A stretch of 10,565 nucleotides of DNA from Actinomyces viscosus. GTDB lineage: Bacteria > Bacteroidota > Bacteroidia > Flavobacteriales_D > Crocinitomicaceae. Position numbers and translations under genes: made by a program. Shown here one piece after another: positions 1 to 8,230 of this stretch; position 1 is the first letter of the stretch, and each line of letters starts with the position of its first letter. The stretch is taken from positions 1 to 10,565 of the forward strand of contig CALPVI020000039.1 in assembly GCA_943326975.2 (NCBI GenBank), written 5' to 3'. The notes beneath the pieces were generated by a model. The model had not been told where the DNA came from. It did no database searches and saw only the letters and a list, made by a program, of their open reading frames with translations.

Positions 1-3000
1 ACCTCGATGATTCTCTATGATTTGTTTCACCATCGCTAAACCTAAACCAGTTCCAGTTCCTTTTGTGGTGAAGTAAGGGACAAAAATTTTATCGCGTTTT
101 TCTTCGTCAATGCCTATTCCGTTATCAGCTATCGAAATCAGGTAATTGCCTTCATTTTGTTTAATGTAAACTTCGATGATTCCTTTACGATCAGAAGGAA
201 TGGATTGAATTGCATTTTTAATTAAGTTATTAAATACGCGCAGCATCAAATCTTTATCAGCAAGTACATTGCAAGTATGAACAGCCGATGTTAATGAAAT
301 TTCTATTTTCTCATCTTCTCTGAATACCTCTATGACATTTTCAACCAATGGTTTTAAGTCGAATTGAGTTTCATTCGGACGGGGCATTTTAGCAAACGTC
401 GAAAATTCGTTGGCAATTTTAGTCAGCGCATCAATTTGTTCAATAATGGAGAAAGCAACTTTATCTAATTTCGCTTTCGAATTTACATCGGTTGGATCAT
501 AAACACGTTGCAATTGTTGAATACTCAACTTCATTGGAGTCAAAGGGTTTTTAATCTCATGAGCAACTTGTTTGGCCATTTCTCTCCAGGCACTTTCCCT
601 TTCACTCTTCGCTAATTGTTGCGCAGTAAATTCTAACTCTTCCAATTTTTGGTTGTAATCTTTTACCAAAGCACCAATTTCATCTTTCTTGTCGTACGAA
701 ATTTGTTGGTTGTGTTTACCAAATTTTACATTTGAAAAACTCTCTTGTAAGATACGCAAAGGTGATGTAACCCAACTCGAAACAAAAATGGCAATCAAGA
801 TAGAAATAGCCAATAATAGCATAAATACATTGATTATTGCGACTAAGAAGTGCTGAATCTGATATTCGAAGTCTTTTTGTTGGCCAAAATGTTGAAGATT
901 AAGATAAGCCAACAATTTCCCTTCGTTGTTGTAAAAAGGCATATACGCCGAAGAATAACTTAATTTACCGATGCTTTCTTGGTGAATAAATTCACTCTTA
1001 TCTTTTACGTCCACTTGGAAGAAAGCATTTGCATTCATTTGTTCACTTAACAATCCTACATTGAAAACCTTCGGTCGAGAGGAAGTAATGAGGTACCCTT
1101 TCTGATCATATAAATTAACATCTGTAACAAAAACACGCGCGAAATTCTGAAGCAATAACTCCAAATAATTGCCTTCATCTTGAATCGATAACGATCGTTT
1201 TGTTCCTAATTTATCTTGCATTTCTGCTTCAACCGAATTCAGCTTCTCACGAATAACATCGTTGGTAAATTCGTTGTATTGGTTACTCACGAATATACCA
1301 CTCCCCCATCCAAAGGCCAACAGGGATAGAAATACCAAACTGATTAATACAACCTGAATTTTCAAGGCCAAGGTCAAAGTATTGGCAAAAACACTCGAAA
1401 CTCTGAAATTATACAAGGCTGGTAAGAGCAATAATCCGAAAAAAGTAAATAAGTAAGAAAAAGAGGTGACGAATTCTAACCAAGTTGCATTCTGCGTAGA
1501 TAGTACGATGACATCTTTATTTGTTTTTCGCAATGCATAGTGGTTGTATCCATCACTGTTGTAGTAACCCGTCTTGATGTAATTCCAATTATTCAAAGCT
1601 TCATCAGAAGAAGGATAATTGAATTTACCATATTTAGTTACCAAATGTGATTTATAATATTTCGCAATTGAATAATTTTCTAACGGTTCGAATACTTTGG
1701 CTTTTGTAGAAATCAACAAACGAGGAAAACCAATTTCTTCAGGTATTTTTTTCGACTTAAACGTGCAAAACAAATAAAACAAGTTAGAATCAGCTGTGTA
1801 CAAAGGTTGTTTTGCAATGTAACTGTAATGGCCAGTGTAATCGTTGATGAAATATAAATTTGTATCAATTTCAGATGGAGAACCATGCCGTTCAATAATC
1901 AAATTCAAATCGCTGTAATCATCTTCCTTGTTACTTTTGGAAACAATCAAAGAATTGTGATTGGCATCAAAAAGATTGAACCCCATTTCATAGCGCTCCC
2001 AAAAGCCATTGAATAGTCTTCTTTCTAAACCATCTTCAAAGTCGGATAAACCTATTCGATAAGGTGAATTAATAAACTTATTTAAAAACTCATCTTTCTT
2101 TAAATTAAGAGATATGTTGCTGTACTCAACCTCCGTCACAATGTCTTTCTCCGTAGCCAGTTGATTAGCATATAACTCTCTTTCACCACGTTCTTTTCGA
2201 ATATTAAATTCACCCAAAATATCGGTTGTCACATATGAAAAGAGAAATAGAAATAACAACCCAGATCCAATTCTGAAACGCTTGGTTCCCTTATACACAA
2301 AAACGGTGAGGAGCAAGAAGTAGAAAAGCGGAAAAACTGCTGCATAAAAAACGCGCAATCCATAATAGTATTCTATGAAAAAATAAATAACCCCTAAACA
2401 AGCATTAAAAAGTATAAAACGTGCATAGGTTATTTGAAGTCGTTGAAAAAGCAAAACTATTTCACGTGTCAACTGATAAAATCCGTAATGCAATAAACCC
2501 ATACTGGCAATGGCTATCACAGAATATTGATTCAAGGAAAACAATTTATCAACGACCAACGGAATCGAACTATTTTCGATTAAACCTTTGTTTAAAAAAA
2601 GAATGAAAAACCAAAAGAAATAGGCTATCACCAACAATGCAGTTGAAAGAGCAATACTCCACTTTGAAGGTTGTATCGTACTGATTTTCTGTTTAATAAA
2701 GAAAACCAAATAAATTAACACAAAACAATTAAGAAGGTATTCAAAGAAATTGGGGAACCACTCATTCGTTCCATACAAACTGGAAGCAAACGATTCTGTT
2801 TCGTGCATGAATCCAAACCACACAAATTTGATGGAAATGATACGTACTACAAAAAGTAAAATGGGTAAAATCCAACTGCGTGAGGGAGCGAAACGAGATC
2901 CCCAATGATAAATAGAAATCAACCAAAACCCAATACTAGCAACCAATAGCAACATTAAAACTACCGACTCTGCACCTTTTGATGGTTGGTATTCGTTTGG

Positions 3001-3564
3001 AGAAATAGAAAAAAGGTAATCGTGCTTATTTGAGAAAATGGGATATCCTGCATCTTGTTCCAACATGATATAAGCTGAAAATGGAATCGATAGCCTACTC
3101 GAAAAATCGTTGATTAATTCCTTATTTTCATAAGAATAATCATGCTTAATTAAAAAAGAAGCGCATACAACATAATCTCTGATGCGTTTTGTTTTCGCAT
3201 AATACCAACCATTTTGGAGATGTAAAATTCCATCAGAAGGAAAATGAATATCGGCAAAACGCAAAATAGGCAATTGATTCGTATTCCAAAAAACCAATGA
3301 ATCATTGCGGTAAACGTGTAAATTAATATCTCGATAAGGTTTGTAATGCGACCACAATTTTCCTTCATCGTCATTTTCCAAACGTTTTGTTTCTTCGGCC
3401 AAAAAAACATCTAAATCAGATTCATACGCTTTGAATTCTTTCTTGAAGGTTTTGATGGAAGGTTTAAAATTGATAGAAAAAACTTGAAAATAATACGCCA
3501 TAAAAGCAATTGTGAAGACAAATGCCAAAGTAAGACGGTAATATTTCTTTAAAAATGAAATCAA
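1..3564 (-). CDS. Large multi-spanning NtrY-like sensor histidine kinase (3' end cut by window edge)
   Basis: Membrane sensor kinase that should autophosphorylate on His and pass the phosphate to a response regulator lying outside the window. The frame is open for 1188 codons; only about the last 30 residues are missing. Residue numbers assume the TTG start at 3564. Seen in order: N-terminal membrane helix (about 8-28), extracytoplasmic region (30-200), about eight hydrophobic segments (200-448), a second soluble region (450-690), two helices (691-755), a third soluble region (757-895), a helix (900-930), HAMP with VTSPL at P935, and the H-box HEIKNPLTP with H1002. The ATPase domain has the N-box FNNLIKNA (1111-1118), G1 DNGIG (1147-1151), F-box FVPYF (1161-1165) and G2 GTGTGLGL (1169-1176). 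The H-box resembles the NtrY/NtrB group. TTG is chosen because the first in-frame ATG (3501) would remove half of helix 1; that ATG remains possible. It begins 5 bp after the uridine-kinase-like gene, so cotranscription is likely. The signal sensed is unknown. Confidence 0.93.
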   Translation of the reverse strand, partial: MISFLKKYYRLTLAFVFTIAFMAYYFQVFSINFKPSIKTFKKEFKAYESDLDVFLAEETKRLENDDEGKLWSHYKPYRDINLHVYRNDSLVFWNTNQLPILRFADIHFPSDGILHLQNGWYYAKTKRIRDYVVCASFLIKHDYSYENKELINDFSSRLSIPFSAYIMLEQDAGYPIFSNKHDYLFSISPNEYQPSKGAESVVLMLLLVASIGFWLISIYHWGSRFAPSRSWILPILLFVVRIISIKFVWFGFMHETESFASSLYGTNEWFPNFFEYLLNCFVLIYLVFFIKQKISTIQPSKWSIALSTALLVIAYFFWFFILFLNKGLIENSSIPLVVDKLFSLNQYSVIAIASMGLLHYGFYQLTREIVLLFQRLQITYARFILFNACLGVIYFFIEYYYGLRVFYAAVFPLFYFLLLTVFVYKGTKRFRIGSGLLFLFLFSYVTTDILGEFNIRKERGERELYANQLATEKDIVTEVEYSNISLNLKKDEFLNKFINSPYRIGLSDFEDGLERRLFNGFWERYEMGFNLFDANHNSLIVSKSNKEDDYSDLNLIIERHGSPSEIDTNLYFINDYTGHYSYIAKQPLYTADSNLFYLFCTFKSKKIPEEIGFPRLLISTKAKVFEPLENYSIAKYYKSHLVTKYGKFNYPSSDEALNNWNYIKTGYYNSDGYNHYALRKTNKDVIVLSTQNATWLEFVTSFSYLFTFFGLLLLPALYNFRVSSVFANTLTLALKIQVVLISLVFLSLLAFGWGSGIFVSNQYNEFTNDVIREKLNSVEAEMQDKLGTKRSLSIQDEGNYLELLLQNFARVFVTDVNLYDQKGYLITSSRPKVFNVGLLSEQMNANAFFQVDVKDKSEFIHQESIGKLSYSSAYMPFYNNEGKLLAYLNLQHFGQQKDFEYQIQHFLVAIINVFMLLLAISILIAIFVSSWVTSPLRILQESFSNVKFGKHNQQISYDKKDEIGALVKDYNQKLEELEFTAQQLAKSERESAWREMAKQVAHEIKNPLTPMKLSIQQLQRVYDPTDVNSKAKLDKVAFSIIEQIDALTKIANEFSTFAKMPRPNETQFDLKPLVENVIEVFREDEKIEISLTSAVHTCNVLADKDLMLRVFNNLIKNAIQSIPSDRKGIIEVYIKQNEGNYLISIADNGIGIDEEKRDKIFVPYFTTKGTGTGLGLAMVKQIIENHRG

Positions 3565-3569
3565 ATTTT

Positions 3570-4181
3570 CTATTCTTTACTCAATTGTTTACTGATATTT
3601 TGTACTAATGTTTCAAAATCTTCCCTTGCATGTTCATTATTTCTAAATCGAAAATTTGCGAGGTGCTCATAGGGATGAACATACTTCTTAAAATTGGGCA
3701 ATACATGTTGTTTCCATTGGTATAAAACGGCTGCTTCTGTGTATCCTCTATATTGCACATCTCGCTTCAGTCTTCTCTCTAACTGAAGTTCTGAATCTAT
3801 GTCTATAAAAACATTGTAATCCAATAATTGAACTAATTCCTCGAAATAAAATAAGAACAAACCTTCCACAATGATTAATTCTGAAGGCTGTAATTCAATG
3901 TAACTTTGTTCGGCTGAAGGAACGTTAAATAAGTATTCTTTTACCTGAATTGAAGTACCATTCATCAAAGTTTTTAAATCCGATAATAAATGATCAATAT
4001 CTAAAGCAGAAGGCAAATCAAAAATGTATTCCCCATTCTCATCTTTCACTTGTTTTTCAATGGGTAAATAATAATTGTCCATAGAAAAAACCGTCGGACG
4101 TATTGCTGAAAAATACGTTGATAACTGATTTAACAAGGTTGTTTTACCTGATCCACTCCCTCCACAAATTCCTACAATCAT
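3570..4181 (-). CDS. udk: Uridine kinase family P-loop kinase
   Basis: 203-aa cytoplasmic kinase of the uridine kinase/phosphoribulokinase P-loop family. Uridine kinase makes UMP (or CMP) from uridine (or cytidine) with a nucleoside triphosphate in pyrimidine salvage. Visible: Walker A GGSGSGKT (residues 7-14), the substrate-side MDNYY motif with D35 (DSYY in classical Udk), FDLPSALD with P57 and D61, the IIVEG strand, and FIDIDSELQLERRLKRD followed by RG, matching the lid region of Udk. Length matches the family (about 200-215 aa). It departs from classical Udk in the segment after MDNYY and in the C-terminal third (HVLPNF, YVHPYEHL), so it may be a diverged paralogue, and the substrate is inferred rather than shown. 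Its ATG overlaps the stop of the upstream secreted-protein gene as ATGA, and it ends 5 bp before the histidine kinase start, placing it in the middle of a three-gene operon. Confidence 0.85.
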   Translation of the reverse strand: MIVGICGGSGSGKTTLLNQLSTYFSAIRPTVFSMDNYYLPIEKQVKDENGEYIFDLPSALDIDHLLSDLKTLMNGTSIQVKEYLFNVPSAEQSYIELQPSELIIVEGLFLFYFEELVQLLDYNVFIDIDSELQLERRLKRDVQYRGYTEAAVLYQWKQHVLPNFKKYVHPYEHLANFRFRNNEHAREDFETLVQNISKQLSKE

Positions 4182-5398
4182 TTTCCGATGAATTCAAATT
4201 TCACAACACCTGATTTATTCAATTGATTGCGCTCAAAAAACAACGTTCGCGTAGGTAGTAAACTCACAAAAGCACCTTTGTGTTCACTCGTTGTAAATCG
4301 ACTTGGATCAAACAACATACATGCTTGATAATCTGTAACTAGTAAGCTTTGTTCTTTAGCAAATGGAACCAAAACAACTTGACTTTTTCCTGCGTTTTCA
4401 ACTTTTACAGCTAACCCTTGATTCAAGGCCTGCACACCAAGTTTCAACGGATCTTTGGAAGCAGGAAGTGTAAAATTAGCATTCATTAATTCCCATTTAC
4501 CTTCAACAAAAACATAATTTTTTAAATTACGATTCGATCCTTCTGCAGAAATCGTAGTTAAATAGAATTTTGAATTAAAGTTTATTAATATACTGTTTTC
4601 TATATCATTATCATGTTTAATATAGTTTTTTCCCGTTGCGCCAAAATCAGTATTCACTAACAATTCTGTTGTATTATCAAGCATTGGAATAAACAAAGCT
4701 GTTTGCCCTTCGATTCTCGGAGTAAAAGCTTTTACCGTAAATCCTTTCTTTTTATTGACCTCATCTCTAGTTGCGAAAAAAATTTGATCACCTGAATAAC
4801 CGATGTATTTCCAGCCATTTGTTAACTTATCTTTAATAGCTAACTCAGGTGTTTCTCCAATTATCCCAACATACGTTGTCAAATTATTATGCGTCATTGA
4901 AAAAGCATAATCAATTACTTTTTTGTCTTTTTTATCTACATACCTAAAGATAAAAACGAGCGCTTTTTCAGTTGTTACGATATCTACTAAATTAATATCC
5001 GACATTTCAAAAGGACGTATTTTTTTTAATTGATAATAGATATCGATCGTTGCGGATTTAATATTCCCTGCTGGATTGATCTGACTATAACTACATTTTC
5101 CATTATTCAATAAAATATTATCTAAGAAATAGATATAACGTGCATTTTCACTGGTAATATAGAAACTCTCTTTACCACTTGGGTAATAGCTCTCTTTCCA
5201 AATTGGTGTTGCTTGCGAACTAACTAAAGTTAAATTCGTTTTAGAAGTAGTTCCTGTTTGATCTTTGTCCACCAAAATAGCTCCCATCCCCTTCCACTCT
5301 ATCACATCACTGTAAGGAAATACACTTGCAGGAATTTCAATCGATTGAGAAAATAAGAACGTGTGATAAAAAAGAAAAAGGTAAAAAACGAATTTCAT
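4178..5398 (-). CDS. Secreted protein of unknown function, first gene of the kinase operon
   Basis: 406-aa protein I do not recognise. The first 18 residues form a Sec signal peptide (Lys2, then an aromatic-rich hydrophobic core ending FLFSQ), with cleavage likely just before or after Q18. No lipobox cysteine is present, so it is not a lipoprotein. No T9SS sorting tail is seen; the chain ends in KFEFIGK, so a periplasmic location is more likely than export past the outer membrane. The rest alternates short hydrophobic strands with polar turns and suggests an all-beta fold, possibly propeller-like; that is an impression, not a domain match. The ATG at 5398 follows an A-rich leader and is the first start that keeps the signal peptide. 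The 4-bp overlap with the uridine-kinase-like gene shows translational coupling, so it may be a periplasmic accessory to the sensor kinase two genes downstream; that role is inference only. Confidence 0.85.
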   Translation of the reverse strand: MKFVFYLFLFYHTFLFSQSIEIPASVFPYSDVIEWKGMGAILVDKDQTGTTSKTNLTLVSSQATPIWKESYYPSGKESFYITSENARYIYFLDNILLNNGKCSYSQINPAGNIKSATIDIYYQLKKIRPFEMSDINLVDIVTTEKALVFIFRYVDKKDKKVIDYAFSMTHNNLTTYVGIIGETPELAIKDKLTNGWKYIGYSGDQIFFATRDEVNKKKGFTVKAFTPRIEGQTALFIPMLDNTTELLVNTDFGATGKNYIKHDNDIENSILINFNSKFYLTTISAEGSNRNLKNYVFVEGKWELMNANFTLPASKDPLKLGVQALNQGLAVKVENAGKSQVVLVPFAKEQSLLVTDYQACMLFDPSRFTTSEHKGAFVSLLPTRTLFFERNQLNKSGVVKFEFIGK

Positions 5399-5419
5399 AG
5401 TTTGTTGTTTTAATTGTTG

Positions 5420-5452
5420 CTAAATTAAGGTTTATTGTAAATATCTTGCAAA
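5420..5452 (-). promoter_or_regulatory. Candidate Bacteroidota promoter for the secreted protein-kinase operon
   Basis: On the minus strand TTTG (5452-5449) is followed after 21 nt by TAATTTAG (5427-5420), one mismatch from the Bacteroidota -7 box TAnnTTTG. Spacing is within the range described for flavobacteria (TTG-N17-23-TAnnTTTG). The start of transcription would lie about 15 nt upstream of the ATG at 5398. In such AT-rich DNA a one-mismatch box can occur by chance. No comparable pair was found for the divergent protease gene. Confidence 0.3.
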
Positions 5453-5577
5453 ACTTTTCCAATAGATAGTTGATTCATACAATTTAATAAGTGTAAGGAA
5501 GGTATTTAAAAGAAAATTGTATTTTAGAGTTTTGTAATTGCATAACGAACTGTTCTTAAATCTCAATTAAGAAAAAT

Positions 5578-7860
5578 ATGAAATTAAAAACATACATTTT
5601 TATACTTAGTTGTTTTGTTAGCCAACTCTATTTTGGACAAACAATCAATTTAGGAACACCGCTTTGTTTTAAAGACAAGATACATAAAATCAAGGATTTT
5701 TATACCACCTCTACTGTTGATGCTTTCAAACAAATTGAGACAGATAAAATCAACCAGCAAATTTCAGGTGATAAGATTTATCGCTTTGGAAAAGAGTTTT
5801 CGGTTGATATAAATATTTTTGAAAAAGCCAATCAAACTATTTTGCCCAATGGAGATATTTTGTATCAATATGGAATCTATTGTCCTGATGCTGTATCCAT
5901 TAATGTGATTTTCGATCAATTTGAATTAGCACAAGGAGTAAAACTTTATTTAGCAGATGCTTACGAAAAATCGTTCGATGGAGCTTATACAAGTTTGAAT
6001 AACAATGTTTCAAAAATGTTAGGGACAGAAATCGTTTTTACTCAAAAAGCCATTTTAGAAGTTGTTGTACCAAAGACTAAAATTGGTCAATCTACCTTGC
6101 ATTTAAGTACAATAGTTTACGGATACAGAAACATCAATGATATGGCAAAAGCATTGAATTCATCTGCTGTATGTGAAATTGATGTAAACTGTCCATTAGG
6201 AAATGGCTGGGAGGAACAACGTAATTCTGTAGCTATGTTAGTCAATGGAGGCGGATTTTGTTCTGGATCATTAATCAATAATACTACAGGTACGATTATC
6301 CCTTATTTAATTTCTGCTTTTCATTGCGGAACAACTCCTGGAAGTTGGGTGTTTCGATTCAGATGGGAGTCACCAAGTGGGCAAGTAGATTGTGGCACCA
6401 ATGCAAATTCTGTAGATGGACCACAAACAATGAATGTAAATGGTGGAGTGCTCAAAGCGAGTAATCAAAATTCAGACTTCATTTTAGTCGAACTCAACTC
6501 AGCGCCCGATCCAAACTGGGATATTTACTACAATGGTTGGGATAGAACAGGAATACCTGCTACACAGTTAACAGGGATACATCATCCGGCGGGTGATATC
6601 AAAAAAATATCTCGAGATGATGACACAGCAACCGATAGTAGTTGGCCAAATACACCTAAAAATAGCCATTGGAGAGTACCATCATGGGATCATGGTGTGA
6701 CAGAAGGTGGATCTTCAGGTTCACCGCTTTTTGATCAAAATCACCGTTTAATCGGACAATTACATGGCGGACAATCAGGGTGTGGAAACGATCAAAATAA
6801 CCTTTGGGATGATTATGGAAAATTTTCTTTTTCATGGGATGGAATAGGAAAAAGTGGGTCTAAATTAAATGATTACTTAGACCCTCAAAACATTGGTAGT
6901 TTATTCATTGATGGTATCAACCCAAATGCACCATCGGTTAATTTTGATGCTGGAGTTAGCACGCCAATGGGTATTTCAGGAAAAATATGTGGTAACACAG
7001 CTGCTCCAAAAATTATTCTTTCCAATTCAGGTGCTACCACAATTACAACAGCAAACATCAATTACGGTTACGATGGTATCAATGCATTGAATTATACATG
7101 GAATGGGATTCTAAATCTACACCAAACAATTGAAATACAATTGCCTACAATGACTTTTACACAGGGAAATCACACGTTTCAAGCTACCTTAATCAATGTC
7201 AATAATAGCACCGATGAAAATAGTTTAAACGATGTGGTTGCTTCTTCATTCTCCATTATAACAGATGGAGAAATTGATACTTTGGAAATTGTTTTAGACA
7301 AATATGGAAGTGAGACAACTTGGGCACTTACCAATGCAAATAATCAAATAATATATGCTGGTGGTCCTTATTCTGATGCTAGCAACTGTCCAAATATTAC
7401 CATCAAACAAGCAATGTGTTTGAACTATGGTTGTTATAAAATTAAATTCAATGATTCCTATTCAGATGGGATGAATACAGCCAATTGTAAGGGAACATTT
7501 GCTATTTACCGCCCTGATTCTTCAATAAAAGCACAGATGTTAGATTCAGAAGCTAACTTTGGTGATTCAATTTCACGCTCTTTTTGCATAGCAGATGATT
7601 TGTCTGTAGAAAAATTGGTATTCAATGATGAAATTCTAGTATACCCTAATCCGACAAATACATTCATTACTATTGACACGAAATACATGACAGCTTCTAA
7701 AATAGAAGTTGCATCCATAATAGGTCAAATCGTTTATGCAAATGAAAGCGTAAATAATCAACTTCAAATTGATGTAGCTAATTATCCAAAAGGGATATAC
7801 CTAGTGAGAATTTACACTGAGAAAATTGGTGTTATCACCAAACAAGTTGTAGTAAATTAA
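5578..7860 (+). CDS. Secreted lysyl endopeptidase-like serine protease with T9SS sorting domain
   Basis: 760-aa extracellular protease. Domains: signal peptide (1-20/21), propeptide (about 22-191), S1-type catalytic domain (192-445), CARDB/Ig-like beta domain (455-560), a beta-sandwich domain common in Bacteroidota secreted proteins (565-670, with GGPYSD, DSYSDG and a closing FC), and a T9SS type A sorting domain (685-760: VYPNPT, IIGQIVY, PKGIYLVRI). The triad is H249 (SAFHC), D300 (NSDFILVEL) and S380 (GSSGSP). Compared with Achromobacter lysyl endopeptidase, recalled from memory, all six disulfide cysteines have counterparts (C199, C205, C228, C250, C272, C402), as do the pocket Asp (D411) and stacking His (H396), so cleavage after lysine is predicted. 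K191 before ALNSS is a plausible self-processing site. The ATG follows an A-rich leader typical of the phylum. It faces the small gene at 7862 with a 1-bp gap. Lys specificity is inferred; the protease class and T9SS export are firm. Confidence 0.95.
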   Translation: MKLKTYIFILSCFVSQLYFGQTINLGTPLCFKDKIHKIKDFYTTSTVDAFKQIETDKINQQISGDKIYRFGKEFSVDINIFEKANQTILPNGDILYQYGIYCPDAVSINVIFDQFELAQGVKLYLADAYEKSFDGAYTSLNNNVSKMLGTEIVFTQKAILEVVVPKTKIGQSTLHLSTIVYGYRNINDMAKALNSSAVCEIDVNCPLGNGWEEQRNSVAMLVNGGGFCSGSLINNTTGTIIPYLISAFHCGTTPGSWVFRFRWESPSGQVDCGTNANSVDGPQTMNVNGGVLKASNQNSDFILVELNSAPDPNWDIYYNGWDRTGIPATQLTGIHHPAGDIKKISRDDDTATDSSWPNTPKNSHWRVPSWDHGVTEGGSSGSPLFDQNHRLIGQLHGGQSGCGNDQNNLWDDYGKFSFSWDGIGKSGSKLNDYLDPQNIGSLFIDGINPNAPSVNFDAGVSTPMGISGKICGNTAAPKIILSNSGATTITTANINYGYDGINALNYTWNGILNLHQTIEIQLPTMTFTQGNHTFQATLINVNNSTDENSLNDVVASSFSIITDGEIDTLEIVLDKYGSETTWALTNANNQIIYAGGPYSDASNCPNITIKQAMCLNYGCYKIKFNDSYSDGMNTANCKGTFAIYRPDSSIKAQMLDSEANFGDSISRSFCIADDLSVEKLVFNDEILVYPNPTNTFITIDTKYMTASKIEVASIIGQIVYANESVNNQLQIDVANYPKGIYLVRIYTEKIGVITKQVVVN

Positions 7861-7861
7861 A

Positions 7862-8227
7862 CTACTTCTTCAACCATAATTTACGTTGAAAATCAACCCA
7901 AGCACTAAAAACAGTTGTTTGAAATTCAATTGTCAATTTCAAAACTCCAAATTGGTCATATGGCTGTACAGCAGTCATATAAATATCTTTAAGTGTAGTT
8001 TCAATTGAAGAAACTGATGTTGCTGATTTCGCTGTTGGTACAACAGTTGACTTTTCCGTTTTCGTAACTGGTTTCGCCTCTTCTTTTGAAGTAATCGTAA
8101 CAAAAGAAACAGGTGTTTTAGATAAGAATTCATCTTCCGATTTCATTACTGAACCTCCAGAAAATTGAATATTTTCGAATTCTAAAAACTTCGATAAATC
8201 GTTTAATGTATTTGATTTTTTAGCCAT
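7862..8227 (-). CDS. Small partner-like protein downstream of the ParA-family ATPase
   Basis: 121-aa cytoplasmic protein I do not recognise; no signal peptide or clear membrane helix. It has three parts. The N-terminus (1-30) is polar and basic (MAKKS), then amphipathic (LSKFLEFENIQF). The middle (about 45-75) is low-complexity, rich in Lys, Thr, Ser, Val, Ala and Glu, and probably disordered. The C-terminus (76-121) is rich in aromatic residues and probably folded or helical (FSAWVDF, RKLWLKK). The ATG lies 3 bp after the ParA-like stop codon, so the two genes are almost certainly cotranscribed and translationally linked. Small proteins beside ParA-type ATPases are often the partner or cargo adaptor that stimulates the ATPase, such as ParB or McdB; that role here is inference. 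No HTH or ParB-like CTPase motif is visible. Reality of the gene is supported by the operon position and good coding character. Confidence 0.75.
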   Translation of the reverse strand: MAKKSNTLNDLSKFLEFENIQFSGGSVMKSEDEFLSKTPVSFVTITSKEEAKPVTKTEKSTVVPTAKSATSVSSIETTLKDIYMTAVQPYDQFGVLKLTIEFQTTVFSAWVDFQRKLWLKK

Positions 8228-8230
8228 TTT

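Noticed and set aside
1713..2606. Short open frames at 1713-1895 (minus) and 2421-2606 (plus)
   Set aside because: Both are shadows inside the kinase frame, with no motif, leader or neighbour to support them.
3150..3410. 86-codon open frame on the minus strand
   Set aside because: It lies entirely inside the histidine kinase in another frame; the kinase frame carries the conserved reading and continues through it.
5453..5577. Promoter for the protease gene in the divergent gap
   Set aside because: A TTG at 5517-5519 is present, but no box close to TAnnTTTG lies at suitable spacing, so no promoter is called.
6893..7718. Open frames at 6893-7090 (plus) and 7506-7718 (minus)
   Set aside because: They overlap conserved accessory and sorting domains of the protease in other frames and have no coding character of their own.
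7862..8227. Phasin-like or ParB-like identity for the 121-aa protein
   Set aside because: The aromatic C-terminal region loosely recalls phasins and the position recalls ParB, but no diagnostic motif of either family is visible.
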